From Coriolopsis trogii (lineage: Eukaryota > Basidiomycota > Agaricomycetes > Polyporales > Polyporaceae): a stretch of 64,000 bases of DNA. Both the position numbers and the translations under genes were made by a program. The stretch lies in contig JAHYIO010000031.1 of NCBI GenBank assembly GCA_020543525.1, positions 2,728,001 to 2,792,000 of the forward strand. Direction: 5' to 3'. The notes beneath the pieces are model-generated. The model was not told the DNA's origin. It searched no databases and saw only the letters and a list, made by a program, of their open reading frames with translations. Shown here in pieces: positions 11,401 through 23,900 of the stretch (the stretch's first letter is position 1; each line of letters starts with the position of its first letter).

Positions 11401-12413
11401 GAAGTTCGCGTCGCGCTCGAGAGTGGCCAACGTGCCTCTGCGTACAGACGAGAATTCGACATGCACAAGCGGGAGAACCGCACTGGCAGCAGCGGATGCA
11501 GACTTGCTCCGAGAGCTCGAGTGTTGCACGATGACGCCGTCCGCGCCGTCCGCAGACGCGTCCTTGGCAGTGAAAGTGAGCACGGGCTGAGTGAAGCGTC
11601 TGATGTCCCAGATGGAGACGATGCCCTCGCTGTAGCACGCAACGCGGTTCGCGTCGAATGGGTCCGTCGCGATGCCGTGCACTTTGCTCGCAGCCTTCGC
11701 TGGAGGTGATGAAGAGTTACGAAGGTCGTACAATTGCAGCCACCTGTGCGAGATACCGGCGAGGAGGAGCTGGGAATTGTTGGGCAGCCAAGCAAGCGTC
11801 GAGACGACTTCCGCGGAGGCATGTTGTTGGAGAACGCGAGGGTCGGCACCAGTGCGAGTAGCACCATCGCCACGGGGGAGATGAGGCAGTGGCTGCTGTA
11901 GCTCGTCCAAGAGTGACCTGTTATTGAACGTAAGGGCAGGTAGAGCGGAGTGTATATCCCATATCACCAGACTAGGATCGTTGCGAACTTTGTCCAGGCC
12001 AACAGCGAGGTAGTTTGGGTTGGCAGGGGAGAATGCGAGGGTGTTACAAGCACGAGTGTTGCGAGCAGGAAGAGAGACCGCAGCACTGTTGCGGGCATTC
12101 TTGGAGGCCTCGAAACGGAGCAAATCGACGCGTCCGTTGCTGAACCCGACTGCCACCAGATCGTCTAGCACCGGGTCCGGAGACCATGCAAAGCACTAAG
12201 ACCGTACGTTCGCGCTATGTTTGCCCAGCTGGAATTTGACGACACATACGTGCTCACCTTCATCTGAGTCAACTCCAGCTGCGATGCCACCTGCTTGATC
12301 TCCGAACTCCGAGGAAGCCACTCATACAGCGTGATTTGGGTACTCCCGCCAACTATGAACTTGTTTTGCCCACGAGGGTGCCATACGAGGCGTTTGTCGG
12401 ATTGACCAACCAT
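8471..12413 (-). CDS. SEA4: SEA/GATOR2 subunit Mio/SEA4 (WD40 and zinc-finger protein)
   Basis: Nine exons (12258-12413, 11181-12195, 10358-11128, 10221-10316, 9729-10170, 9575-9669, 8879-9516, 8693-8810, 8471-8631) sum to 1,163 residues in frame. The N terminus is a WD40 propeller (FAWSP..., VIWDIHSALPAL, VSIWDIRRF), the middle an alpha-solenoid (ELWLWIHHSQRL, YDFAYRGLTGIWEGF), and the C terminus a cysteine-rich RING-like module (RCNYCGKAMDPPF, CPHCSRPLPRCSVC, FCQTCRHGGHASHILEWF). This matches Mio/SEA4, a vacuole/lysosome-surface component of the GATOR2/SEACAT arm that regulates TORC1 in response to amino acids. The last intron (8632-8692) appears to be GC-AG. The donor of intron 3 (10357) is weak (GTTTCA). 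Confidence 0.85.
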
Positions 12414-12924
12414 GGTACGCGTGAATGTACTGAAGTCGTCGAGGATACTGGGATGGAGTGATTCGCCGTATGTTCGTCACAAAGGATGACCACCTGTAGC
12501 TTGTGTTGAGGTGCTCACAACCTGACAATTCGTAAACAAATCAGGGTTATGTTCCGCTTCTACACCGGAGGCATCTCAAGGCGAGCTTGTCACAGAAAAT
12601 AGTGAGGACATGGACATAGAGTCGATCAGTAAAGCGGGACTTCTGGAGCGCCCATACATAGTCAGTCGCTATGTAGGCGCTTGTTAATTTGCCTGCGCTT
12701 GACTCTGTTTCTCCCTGACCAGCTTCACCTCCTAGCCAGAAACATACACCAAGGACACGAGACTTTGTGCGTTATCATGTCTACTCATTGTTCAGTCAGA
12801 TGATGCACTAGTTGATGGTCGCGATATGATCAACTATCTAGCAAACTCAAGTATGGCCTGTCAAACGGTTCTACTAGTTGTACATTTCTGCGACACACTG
12901 GCTATCCACGCCTCCTACCAGTGT
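12414..12924. other. Intergenic
   Basis: 511 bp between the Mio start and the stop of the first cupredoxin gene. Nothing recognisable is seen; it probably holds the Mio promoter and a terminator. Confidence 0.4.
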
Positions 12925-13961
12925 CTACGCCAGAAGGGCAGCACCGGCTGCCGCGATGGCTAACGCGAGACGAAACACATTCGTGCCTCCCACGTCGCCG
13001 AGCGCACTGTTAGCATCCGTGTTCGCCGTCGCGTTGGCCGGAGGGCTATCTCCAGAGCTCATGCTCACGCCCGGGTTCAGACCATTGCCTGCAGCTGCGC
13101 TCGACCCGCCTCCGCCGCTTGCCTCTACGATCCTGGTGAGAATCGTCGTTGTCGGCGTCGCAGTGGTGGTCGAGATGATGCTCGTCGTGATGAACACCGT
13201 TGAGGCGTCTTGACCCGTACTCTGGCCCGCCGAGTCGGTCGATATCCCCGTTGTGGCAGGGACCTTGCTCGCGAATGCGCCGACGCCGGCGAGAGCAGTG
13301 GTGGAGGGGAAGACAACAGATGATGCTTCTTGCGCTTGGGAGAGGAAGACGTCGAATGTGTTGCCTTCCGCGGGGGCATTTATGGCACTATGGGGTGTGG
13401 GAGAATCCAGTGGAGGGTCAGCATTCTACATCGGACTCTGAGTCGTGAATCAAACGAGCGTACCCGACCATGCCCTTTGTGCAGTGTACGACCGGGACCT
13501 GTTGCGCGCAGAAGAACCAGATCGCTGCGGGTGGCATGTCTCGTCTGTACAGCTAGCGCGACGTGGATGGCGAGATGGATACTCACGCTTGCTAGTGTCG
13601 GTGACTGTGAGATTCCACTGTGCTGGTTCCGTGGAGGTGTCATTGTAGAATACGAATCCCGAGTTGAACCCTCCCTCCAAGGGCTCGCACGGTTTGCTGA
13701 AGGACGACTGAGCGACAGTGTGATTACCCGGAACGCCGTCGTATATGAAGGTGACCACGGTGTTGGCTTCTGTGACGTTGATGGCAGGAGGGTCGAATGC
13801 CAGCTTCATCGTTCCGCCCACTTCTCCGACCTTGACCTTGAATTGGGCGAGATGTCAATTGGGGGGCAGTCGAAACAAGTATGAAAACGACGTACTACGA
13901 TGGGGTCCCGTGCCACAACCAGGGCGGCAAGCCCAGCCCCGAATGCAATAGCGCGGCGCAT
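12925..13961 (-). CDS. Cupredoxin-domain extracellular serine-rich protein A
   Basis: Four exons (13896-13961, 13587-13836, 13464-13539, 12925-13387) give 284 residues in frame. A short signal-like N terminus is followed by a plastocyanin-like (cupredoxin) domain: VKVGEVGG, GVPGNHTVAQSSF, PCEPLEGGFNSG, and IWFFCAQQVPVVHCTKGMVG, whose His, Cys and Met resemble type-1 copper ligands and disulfide positions. Then comes a Thr/Ser/Ala/Gly-rich stalk and a hydrophobic C terminus, as in GPI-anchored proteins. The mature protein should sit at the cell surface; copper binding is inferred. The gene is a tandem paralog of the next one, with the same exon layout. Confidence 0.85.
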
Positions 13962-14523
13962 CGTGAAGACAATGAGTGTAAGGGTTGCCGACTGGCAACG
14001 GAAATAGCGGGGGCGGGAAAGGAAGTAGGTTCGAAGGAATAACTGGTGAGGAAACGGTGGGCGAGTAGGCTTGTATAGCTTTCTGTCGACGTGTTCAATG
14101 AACTATCCAGTGCATTGATCAACTGCCAGTACGCTCAGAATGCAGTGCGTACCAATCTTCATAATGCACCATAGACAGATGTGGTATGTTTATATATCCG
14201 TCCTGAACGGGCAGCAGCGAAGATGTACAGCCGCCTGCCCTGCAGGATAGAAGCCTCCGACACTGCCATGTCCCCTCTTGATAATGCGAAGTCATCATAA
14301 TAACCATGCCGCAGATGAGACCGTTGGTCGGTCACTAGGATCACGAGACACATCTGACAGGGTCAAGCAAGGAACCATGTCATTGGCTGAACGTCCATAC
14401 ATACAGACATTCTCATGTTTAGAGACTGCGTCGCTAGCTTCTCCGAACGATACAATATGCGGCCGCAACTGCACTTCGTAGTAGGGTTCTTGCTAACAGA
14501 TGACGCAGTTATTTTGATACAGC
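13962..14523. other. Intergenic between the two cupredoxin genes
   Basis: 562 bp without a supported gene. A CTATACAAG sequence (minus strand, near 14070) about 110 bp before the cupredoxin A start may be a TATA-type element. Confidence 0.4.
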
Positions 14524-15474
14524 TCAAACGAGAACTATACCCAGCGCTGCAAGGAAGATCGCGAACAAGCCGCTGGGCCCAACATTGCTTGCACTGTTGG
14601 TCGTGGTCGACGAAGTCGCACTCGAGCTCGTGCCCGTGCCCGTTCCCGTACCCGAGCCCGTACCCGATCCACTGCTGTATATGATGGTGCCCGAGGCGGG
14701 TGAGGTGGCTGAGGCAGAGGGGCTCGCACCGGTGGCGGTGCCAGAGCCGGTGACACTGACAGCCGTGGTGGTGCTGATGGCGACGGGGAGCGCTGTGGCA
14801 AATGCACCGAGACCAGAGGTGGCCGTCGTGGTGGGGACGCCGGCGGAGCCCGCAGCTTGAGCTTTTGCGAGGAACATGTCGAAGGTGTTGCCAGTGACAG
14901 GTGCGTTGATTGAGCTATGGGTAAGGTATAAGCCGAGAAATGACAAGACACTGGCGCCAGGGCTGTCTCGAATAGCACGCACCCAACCATCCCAGAAGTG
15001 CAATGCGGGGAGGGCATTTGTTGAGCGCAGAAGAACCAGATGGCTATTCATGAGGTATGTTGAATCAAGAGAATACGGGATGGGATATGCATAATACCCA
15101 CGGGCAGAGACATTCGTCACTGTGAGGTTCCAGCTCGCCACGGGATCCGTTGCGGCACCGTGGAAGACGAAACCAGAGTTGAAGCCACCTTCCAGGGGCT
15201 CACAGGGAGCGGCAAACGACGACTGGGCGACGGTGTGGTTTCCGGGGGCGCCATCGAAGACGAAGGTGACAACGGAGTTGGGTTGAGTTATGGTCACATT
15301 GGCCGGGTCGAACTTGAGGGCGAACGTCCCAGCGACCTCGCCGACCTTAATCTATACGATGTGGGCCTTAAATCCTAACAGGGACGCAGTTGGATGGGGA
15401 ATGCATACCGTTATATCTTGGCCCATGGCCAGACCCGCAACAGCGAGTGCAGTGATAACAGCAGTGTGCAGCAT
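14524..15474 (-). CDS. Cupredoxin-domain extracellular serine-rich protein B
   Basis: Four exons (15409-15474, 15102-15351, 14983-15043, 14524-14914) encode 255 residues. Signal peptide (MLHTAVITALAVAGLAMGQ), then the cupredoxin domain (IKVGEVAGTF, GAPGNHTVAQSSF, PCEPLEGGFNSG, IWFFCAQQMPSPHCTSGMVG), a Ser/Thr/Gly stalk with GTGTGTG repeats and a hydrophobic tail typical of GPI attachment. Exon 1 (66 nt) and exon 2 (250 nt) have exactly the lengths found in paralog A, and the phases agree, showing a tandem duplication. Likely a surface protein; copper binding inferred. Confidence 0.87.
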
Positions 15475-16812
15475 TGCGGAGTAGATGAGAGGAGGTAGGG
15501 AGGTCAAGCAGAGGGGAAGAGTTGAACACGACGGTATTTGAACTGCCGATGCACTACAAGCTGCGCATAATAAATAGACAGGGAGCGCGACGTCCTGTGA
15601 GACATTATCGCGGAGGCAGGTGCCGACCGTCAGATTGAACCCTATGACTCTGGTGGCAACAGTTGGTGCACGTCAGTGGGAAACAGCATGAACTCCGGGT
15701 CACCGGTCATGACCGAAGTCGAATGCACGAAGGACTCTCACGACATTTAGACAGGTCACCGTACGCCAAGTAGTAGGCATACAATACGCAACTGCATTGC
15801 GGAGAAGAGCCTGAGCACGATGTCGGTCTCGATGTCGGTGTCGGACACAAGGCGGTCGAGCATTTTCAAGTTCATCTTATTGGCTCCGAACTACATGAAG
15901 AAGACGCGAGGTCGGGTTCGAGCTCCGACTACCCGCCTGAGCCGATAATAGATATGTCGATTGTACCTCCGCCAACCCCCACCACCTTCAATATCCAGGT
16001 CATTTATAACACATCCATGCGACGAGACATCTCAGTGTCTTTCTGATTAGAGACTACTTCATGAGTCCCTTTACCCAAAGCAAACTCCTACTCTTCCGAC
16101 CTTGCGGAGCTCAAAATGTCTATCGGAGATGGCAACTGATTTGAACATTTTTCGTTCGCTCGAAGTGTTGGCTCTACCGCAAGCTAGGTATACTCCCTCA
16201 CATGTATGTACAGAATGTGTCCGACCTGAGATCGTGAAGCCCGAGCTGATGTTTTACCTCGCCACCCTCACAACGCATGGCAATGCTACAAGGAGCTTCC
16301 TGAACCTAATCCGACAATCTAGCAACGTTTGGGGACCACACGGGGGCTTCTCGTTCGCATGCGCCTGGGATCACGTCTGTCAACTATCCGCCATGCGGCG
16401 AAGGACCCAGCAAACTGGTGGATCGCACCAGAGCTCGTTTGAATACTGTCGTTATCATGGCCAACCTCACACGATCCCTTTCGTTGTCTACTGACAGTAA
16501 TTGACTTAGATCTAGGCAAGGACGGATCCTGAGACCTTTCATCACTGTCAGAGCGAGTTGCGCTGAGAAGCAAGTACAGCATGGCCCATATCTTCTCTCG
16601 TGAGTCCATCTGATCGTAGGCTGTGTCAGAACTCTGCTCAAGACTCCGTCAGCGCTTCCTGTTTGCTACTTCATCTCCTTTGCAATGGTCGAGCCTTTTA
16701 CCTAGCATCTCATCATACACGCGACAACAGATTTGCACAGTACTCTGTACGCGGTACGCATAGATCTCCATGGGGATCAAAGATCGTCACTGACAGTGTT
16801 CATGAAGACGTC
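15475..16812. other. Intergenic, 1.3 kb
   Basis: Apart from the TATA-like element near its left end, nothing is supported. An ORF at 16102-16494 (plus) has no recognisable domain and a codon choice unlike neighbouring genes. Confidence 0.4.
15569..15577 (-). promoter_or_regulatory. TATA-like element of cupredoxin gene B
   Basis: CTATTTATTA on the minus strand lies about 95 bp upstream of the cupredoxin B start codon. Confidence 0.3.
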
Positions 16813-19800
16813 ATGTTGCGTCTCCTCAATACTGCCACAGGCCAGTTTCATCATTCTGACGACCCCCGCGAGGTGCGCTATGCCATCCTGTCCCACGTCT
16901 GGACAAAGCCCGAGGACCGGCCATACACCCCTGAGCAGACGTACGCGGAGCTCTCGAGGATCCACCAAGAGGCGGGCCCGGGAGCCGATGTACTCTCCCA
17001 GCTCTCCCCAAAGATCCAAGAGGCATGCAAGGTCGCTCGGATGGACAACTTTGAGTTCATCTGGATCGACACTTGCTGCATAGACCAAACAAGCAGCGCC
17101 GAGGTATCGGAGGCCATTAATTCCATGTATCACTTCTACAGCTGCTCCAAGGTGTGCTACGCCTACCTTCATGACGTCGAGACCGGAGAGCCACCGGACA
17201 AGGGACTATCGCAGTTCAGACGTAGTCGATGGTTCAAGAGAGGCTGGACGCTACAAGAGCTCATAGCGCCGCAGAACGTCCTGTTTCTGTCCAAAGACTG
17301 GAGCATCATTGGCACAAAGTACAGTTTGGCGGCGACGATTGAAGAGGAGACCAAGATTGATGCCGCCGTACTCAAACATCATCGTCTCCCTTCTCAGGTT
17401 CCCGTCGCTCAGCGTATGGGCTGGGCCGCTCGTCGGAGGACGCTGAAGGAAGAGGACCGAGCGTACTGTCTCCTCGGTATCTTTGGCGTCCACTTGACGC
17501 CAATCTATGGAGAAGGGAGGAATGCTTTCGTTCGCCTCCAGAAGGCGATCCTAAAGCATGACCCCGATCAAAGTATCTTTGTGTGGGGTCGTTGCGTCCC
17601 GTACGCTTTCCTGCATCAGCTTTCTGGCGACGATTCCATGCCCTCTGCATCCGCACTCCCCGACCTCTACCTCCTAGCCTCTTCGCCCAGCAGCTTCATT
17701 GAACGCCCCTCCCAGATTTCGTCCCTTTCGCGAGAGGAGCTCTCCGAGCGACTGGGCGGGTTGTCTGTTGGATACCCACAATACACGATCACGTCCTCTG
17801 GGATCCGCGCCGCTTTTCCTATCATCCGCTATATGCGTTCGGACAACGTTTGCCACTGGTTAGCCATCCTATCCTGCGCAGACGAGAGTGGAAACCTCCT
17901 GGCCCTTATTCTACGCCCTCCTACGGCCCACGGTCAAATCCGTTCAACTCCTCGAGCGCGGCTAATTCCTGATACGGCCCTACTTGTTGGTGCCGGCTTA
18001 GCGGGAGCCAGCCGGCGAGATTCCCCCATGCAATCATCGCCAGGACTAAACATTTTTCGACTTGTCTCGCTTGACGCGCAAGACGTCGAGGCGTGTGTTG
18101 CATCTGCCCCTGGGATTCAAGCGGATGCCCAAGTGTACATCAAGCACTGTCCCCTCGGTCCCGACCTCTCACAGAACACACCAGAGGTTGGGAACATGCA
18201 CACAATGCTCTCATTCGACTTCTATCACGACATTGACCACAGCTCGTTGCAAGTCAAGCTTTCAGAGTGGTCCAGAAACATCCTGACCTCTCGACAGGGA
18301 TACTTCGTTGCGTCCCAGCTTCTCGGCGCCGAACGCTCCTGCGTGTTGGAACTCAGGAAGGGTCCAGATACAATCACCGTCACCTTCGGACACTGCCTGT
18401 GCGATTGGGGCATTGCCAAGAAGGCCTTTCGCGTTGAAGTACAGCCGTCTCCTCCCTCGCGTGGTGGGGGACCGCGTTGTGAGCGAGAACACGTCGCGAG
18501 TTGGTCGTTCCGCAACGGCATCGCGTCGACCAAATACAAGCTCAAGGACATGAGCACGGGCGAACTGCGAGACTTGCGGGTGTCGCTCGCGTTGGGGGAC
18601 TGGCCCTCGCGGGAGTCGGAGGCGGAGCCTGGCTCGGAGAAACGCTGGGAAGCTCGCCCCCAGTTCGTCCTCGACATTGAACTCATCGTCTCATCTGCTC
18701 CAGGTGTTCGATCCTCACCTGCGTGCCCATTTTCCGGTCTCTTCCGCGGTGCAGGGACCGATCCACACTCCCCCGCCTTGGACGCACTGCGGAAACTCTC
18801 TATGACCCAGGAGTCTGTGGGACACCATGTTGAGGATGCGTGGGCCGGAAGGACCAACGATCCGTCTCCCTCTGATAGGTTGCTTGCCTTGCCATCGTCT
18901 TCCCCTACTATGAGGTTCCCTCACCCAGTAGATGCACGCGCCGCTGCCGGAGTACCTCCAGGAGAGCTTCTACCAGCCCTCGGTAAGTCTACCTCGACGA
19001 TTGTGCAGTCACGGGTAAATGCTCATCGTGTTAATACGCACCACTCCCAGAGCTTCAGATATTTCCCGAAGGGGTAGATCGCATCGCACAGCCTTATACT
19101 GGGAATAGCCCCTGGTTCAGAGGTCGTGCAAGACTTCCCGAGGAAGACGTTTGGGAGACAGTTGCGAGGTAGGCATTCGGGTGACTGCGATTGACACCAC
19201 TGGGGTCTGACGGCTCATTCATGGTAATGTAGAGGTCTGGGTCATCCGGCCCTTCGCGTTCCAGCCGACACTCCGTCATCTACAGTCGTAGCACACGACC
19301 ATGACTACGACACCTCTCCTTCAGGCTCAAATCGTCGGACGCAAAGCCCAGAACCGCTCCGAGTCGACGGATACTCGCAGTACGATACGCCCAACCTGAC
19401 TACGTCCACATCCTCGACGTCCCCGCTATTCCAAACTCCAAATCACAGAACTTATACGAGGAAACATCATCCTGGCACGCATTCTGCATCAGGTAGACGG
19501 CTGCTGAAAACGTTATGGGACGATCCTCCGCCTGGCGTTTCGGATCGCGGTGGACATGCACACCACGGAGACCAAGTAACTCACCGGCCCGACGCCCCAG
19601 CTGACGGGCCGCCATTCCGTATGGAGGTGGTAGCGCCTACTCCTCGCTTGGACGACTCTGCATTCGCGCATCGAGTGCACATCCAACGGGTTCCAACACA
19701 GACGTCGTGCGAAGATGATTTCTTGGGGAAGTCAATTAGTGTCGTGGCCAGTCGGGACCATTCTACCGTCCAATCTCCACGCCTAGAACAACGGTCTTCG

Positions 19801-19950
19801 AGTCACGGTCGCGCGCCGTATGAGCGACATGGGATCGCTGCTGGACCGGGGACGGAGCCGCTTGGATATATGGAGGCTCGCCCCGTGGGGGCGAGGTCCT
19901 CGAACAAATACAGGGAATTCTGGCGGCGTTTGTGGCCATGGAACAGATGA
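16813..19950 (+). CDS. HET-domain protein 2 (with disordered stalk and cationic tail)
   Basis: Three exons (16813-18982, 19051-19168, 19233-19950) give 1,001 residues in frame. HET blocks: RYAILSHVWTKPED (about 24), WIDTCCIDQTSSAEVSEAINSM-like (about 83), RGWTLQELIAPQNVLFLSKDW (about 140), then a beta-rich middle region (YTITSSGIRAAFPIIRYMRSDNV...) ending near residue 630 with FVLDIELIVSS. Residues 640-985 are Ser/Pro/His-rich and look disordered. The protein ends in FWRRLWPWNR. Intron phases (1 then 2) equal those of HET gene 4, its closest paralog. The first ATG of the frame that yields MLRLLNTATGQF was chosen because all paralogs begin this way. Role: probable heterokaryon incompatibility determinant. 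Confidence 0.9.
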
Positions 19951-20943
19951 TGTTGGTGCGTCCCAGTCAGTGCCATTGCACCTGATCGTTCTATGCTAAT
20001 GAGCTAGCAAGTGATCAGTTAACAGTGCTGCATTCTGACAATTCTCCTTATTCTGTCTACGAATATGAAGGTCTAGTCTGGGAATTCATGCTGCGTCTCA
20101 CAGCACTGTTATAATGGGCCAGGGTTGTGTCATCGCTCTGAGGCGCGTACGAAGTGCGAACAACCAGGAACAATCGCTGTACGTGGGAAATATTCTCGTA
20201 TCTTATACTGTCATAGCGCCATTTCCATCGGGGACACGCAAGAATACCTCACCTTAGCTCATGCTAAAGCTTGTGGTCATCTGCACGGTGATATACGCTT
20301 CGTTACTATACATGAGGGGGACTGATCTGGAGGCCACAGCTTGGAAAGTGAGGTTTGTAACTACTACCGGTGAAGTGCCTGTGACCAATCGCGAGAAAGG
20401 GTTGGAGTTGTATTGGATAGCAAGGACCCTGCAAATACATGCGCGCTCAAGAGTAGCCTCATGGACGTCAGATGTCACATTCATCATTCACGGACGACAC
20501 GAACGTGAGTACCAACCGCCTGTAACTCTATCCAAATTAGTCACGAATTCTCTACTTGGCAGACTCATACCCAGGCGTTCGCATGAGACTCCGCATTATA
20601 TCGATCTAAAGGGACACAGTTTGAGCTAGGTCGTCTCTGTGCAAGTCAGTTCCATTTTCATGCTTGAAGCCATTGTCCACGGCATGTTTCCTCCGGGGGG
20701 CAGGACTGTCACCGGCATGCTGTACACGTTATGCTGGGAAGGATGTCAATGTGGTATGCTTTCTGATATATGTGAGCGCTAAACGGCGCTGAATTAGCAT
20801 GTTCCTGAGCCGGTCAAAGGCTTACATATAGAGGAAGGCTCACGCAATGTTTGACTCGCAACACTACGCCAGACTCGCACGTGAGCTCTTCCTACTGTTC
20901 AGCTTGATCGTGTACAACCTCTCACAACGAAGTATAGTTTCGG
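19951..20943. other. Intergenic between HET genes 2 and 3
   Basis: 993 bp. Short ORFs (e.g. 20261-20629) lack features of real genes. No HET remnants were recognised. Confidence 0.4.
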
Positions 20944-23900
20944 ATGAGGTTACTCAACACTTTGACTGGAGAATTCAGATCAGTGGAAGACCCGCGTCAT
21001 GTCCGCTACGCGATTCTCTCCCATGTATGGGCGAAGGTGATCGATCCTGGATATGTCCCCGAGCAAACCTACCAAGAGGTTCGGGAAATACAGAGGTCGG
21101 CTCGCCTTAAGGGAGAGAACGCGTTGTCTCGTCTGTCCAAGAAGATCCGGAGCTTCTGCCAGGTAGCGCACAAGGATGGATTCACCCTTGTCTGGTTGGA
21201 TACCGCATGCATTGATCAGACCAGCAGCTCCGAGCTTTCCGAGGCTATCAACTCAATGTATAACTGGTATCGGTATGCGGGCGTGTGCTACGTCTTCCTT
21301 CATGACGTCAAGGCCAGCGCGAATCCCCACGACCAAGAGGACGAGTTCAGAGCCAGCAAGTGGTTCAGGCGCGGATGGACGCTCCAAGAGCTCTTGGCAC
21401 CAGGCGTTGCCCTGTTCCTTTCAGACGAGTGGACTATGATAGGCTCAAAGCACACTCTTGCGCGCCTCATCGCAGACATCACCAAGATTGACAGCGATGT
21501 TTTAACCCTCAGAGTGCCACTGGAAGCGATCAGTGTTGCGCGTCGTATGTCTTGGGCCGCGTCACGGGAGACTACTCGCGTAGAAGACGAGGCTTATTCT
21601 CTTATGGGTATCTTCGGGGTCAACATGCCGACAACGTATGGGGAGGGCCGCTACGCATTCACTCGTCTACAAGAAGAAATTTTGAAGCACGTTCCTGACC
21701 AGACCATTTTCGCCTGGGGTACGCCGTTTGAGCGCACGCGCACGAACCAACCATTCGCATTCGGTGACTCCTCCAATCTAGCATCGCAATCCACGGATGC
21801 GCAACTCCTACAATCCTCACTCCACATTCCTTCCTCGCCTCGGCAGTATCTGCTGGCCTCTTCCCCTCGTGATTTTGGATTCTCTTCCTCCTCTGACCTG
21901 CGTCCTCTTTCCCGCGACGCTTTCGCGAAGCGACTGCGGATCTCACCCAAATCCTTATACCATGTCTATACGACGACTTCCTATGGCATCCATGCGTCCT
22001 TTCCACTTGTCGCGGTGACTTCACTAGATCCCCAAACCAACGTTCCCACGCATCTTGCCATCTTAGCATGCGAGGACCGGCACCAGCGACTGGTCGCACT
22101 CCTTCTCCGTCCACAGGCAGAGGCGTCTGGCACTGGGTACCTTGTTGGGACGATCGTCGGACGCGTCAATGATCTCATCTGGACGGACGGACAGTACGCG
22201 ACGCTTTGGCCACACTACTTCCGCACGACATACCTGACAGACAACGAGGTGGACTTTTGCTCGAGGGAGCAAGCGGTTCTCCTCGAAGACGTCTATATCC
22301 CTCATAGACCTTCTCATACATCCAACGAACCCCAGACCGACTCGTCAATCCTTACGGATGTGCATAGTGCTCGAGATGCCTTCGAGGTGCGCTTATTCCC
22401 ATGGTCGCGCGAGCTCCTCTCCTCCCAGGAGTTCGTCGTCGCTCCCACAGATGACAAGGACATCGCAGTCCGCGATGGCGACCTCCGCCGCGCGCTGTCC
22501 ACGAGAACTTCGGGGATCGTCATTGCCAGCGGATCCGAGTACATCACAATCCAGATTGGGCGCTGCAACTGCGAGTTTGGCAGGCCGTCCGGTCCATCAG
22601 GGTATGGGCTCCTTGGAGTTCTGGTAGCGTCGCGGTACTCCACGTGCAGCTTAGAAGAGGCATTCGCGAGGGAGCCCCACACCATCAATCATCCTGTGCA
22701 CGTCTACTCTTGGGCTCACCGCGGGCGCGTCGCGTCGACGGAACTGACACTCACGTCTAATCGCACTGGAGGGGACATAACAATGAGGCTTACTCTATCA
22801 CACGAGGTGTTGGAATCAACAGTTGCTCACAAGAAATTCCGACTGGGCGTTGAGCTCTGGGTCGCGCCTTTGTATCACTCGGATTCCGCCTTGTCGACGT
22901 ACTCGGAGGGACTGCCAGTGTTGGGATGGACTGAGCGGACACCCGCTGATGTCCCACCAAGCCCTCCGGTTGCGCTTGGCCAAGGGCAGCCCATCCGCGT
23001 TCATCAAGATCCACGTTCTATACCCTCATCAAAAACGTCTCTGCAACCTCCCCAACCAATCCGCACTGATACCACCTTGCATCCCTCTGGATCCTCATTT
23101 GCGTTCGGATATCACCCATACCATAACCATCCGCATGGGGGTGCCAGTGGCTCAACCTCTCGCCGTGCGTATACTCCAGAACCGCTTCGACGTCATGATC
23201 TTACAGAGGAACATCTACAACGAGCACGTTCCGTCGACCATGTACTGTCTGATTACCACAGACCGGGTGATAGGCGTCAGAGGTCTCGATCCAAACACAG
23301 GCAGGAAGAGACCGTCTATGCTGACGAAAGGCAAATGGATTCAAACTGGACTCACCAGCCCTCGAGAGCACAGCATGCACAGGTCGTTGAACCCTACACG
23401 TCGGATACCTTCGTTGTCGCAGGGTATCATCCGACGAGCGAGACTCACATTATATCTGCAAGGGAGCCTGAGTACTCCAGACCACCGCCTACCACCGCTG
23501 TCAACCCCAAATGGGAGCACAGAAGCAGTCAGGACGGGGTAACCCGCCAGAAGACGAACGACCTCTACGAGGCCTTCCGCATGGGTAATCCCGGACCCTT
23601 GGGCGGTGCCACACGACTCCCCCTCGTCGAGTCCGACGACGAGCAAGAGCCTGAGCCAACCGAGCCAACCGAAGTCCCACGTGTCCTGAGGGAAAGCCCC
23701 CTCCACATGTACCACGAGTCCAAACCTGCAACCCTCATCGTTTCTGACCACACTGCCCTTCGAGAAGAGCAGCGAGGTTCCTCTGTGTACCGGCCTGGTA
23801 ACGCGAGGACGTACCCACTCAATAGTCGCAAGGCGGCGGCGCCACCGCTGCCCGATGATTGGGCGTCCTATCACGACACGCCCCGGGGGCAGGCAATGCG

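Noticed and set aside
16102..16494. 130-codon ORF upstream of HET gene 2
   Set aside because: No domain, no plausible splice partners, composition unlike neighbouring genes.
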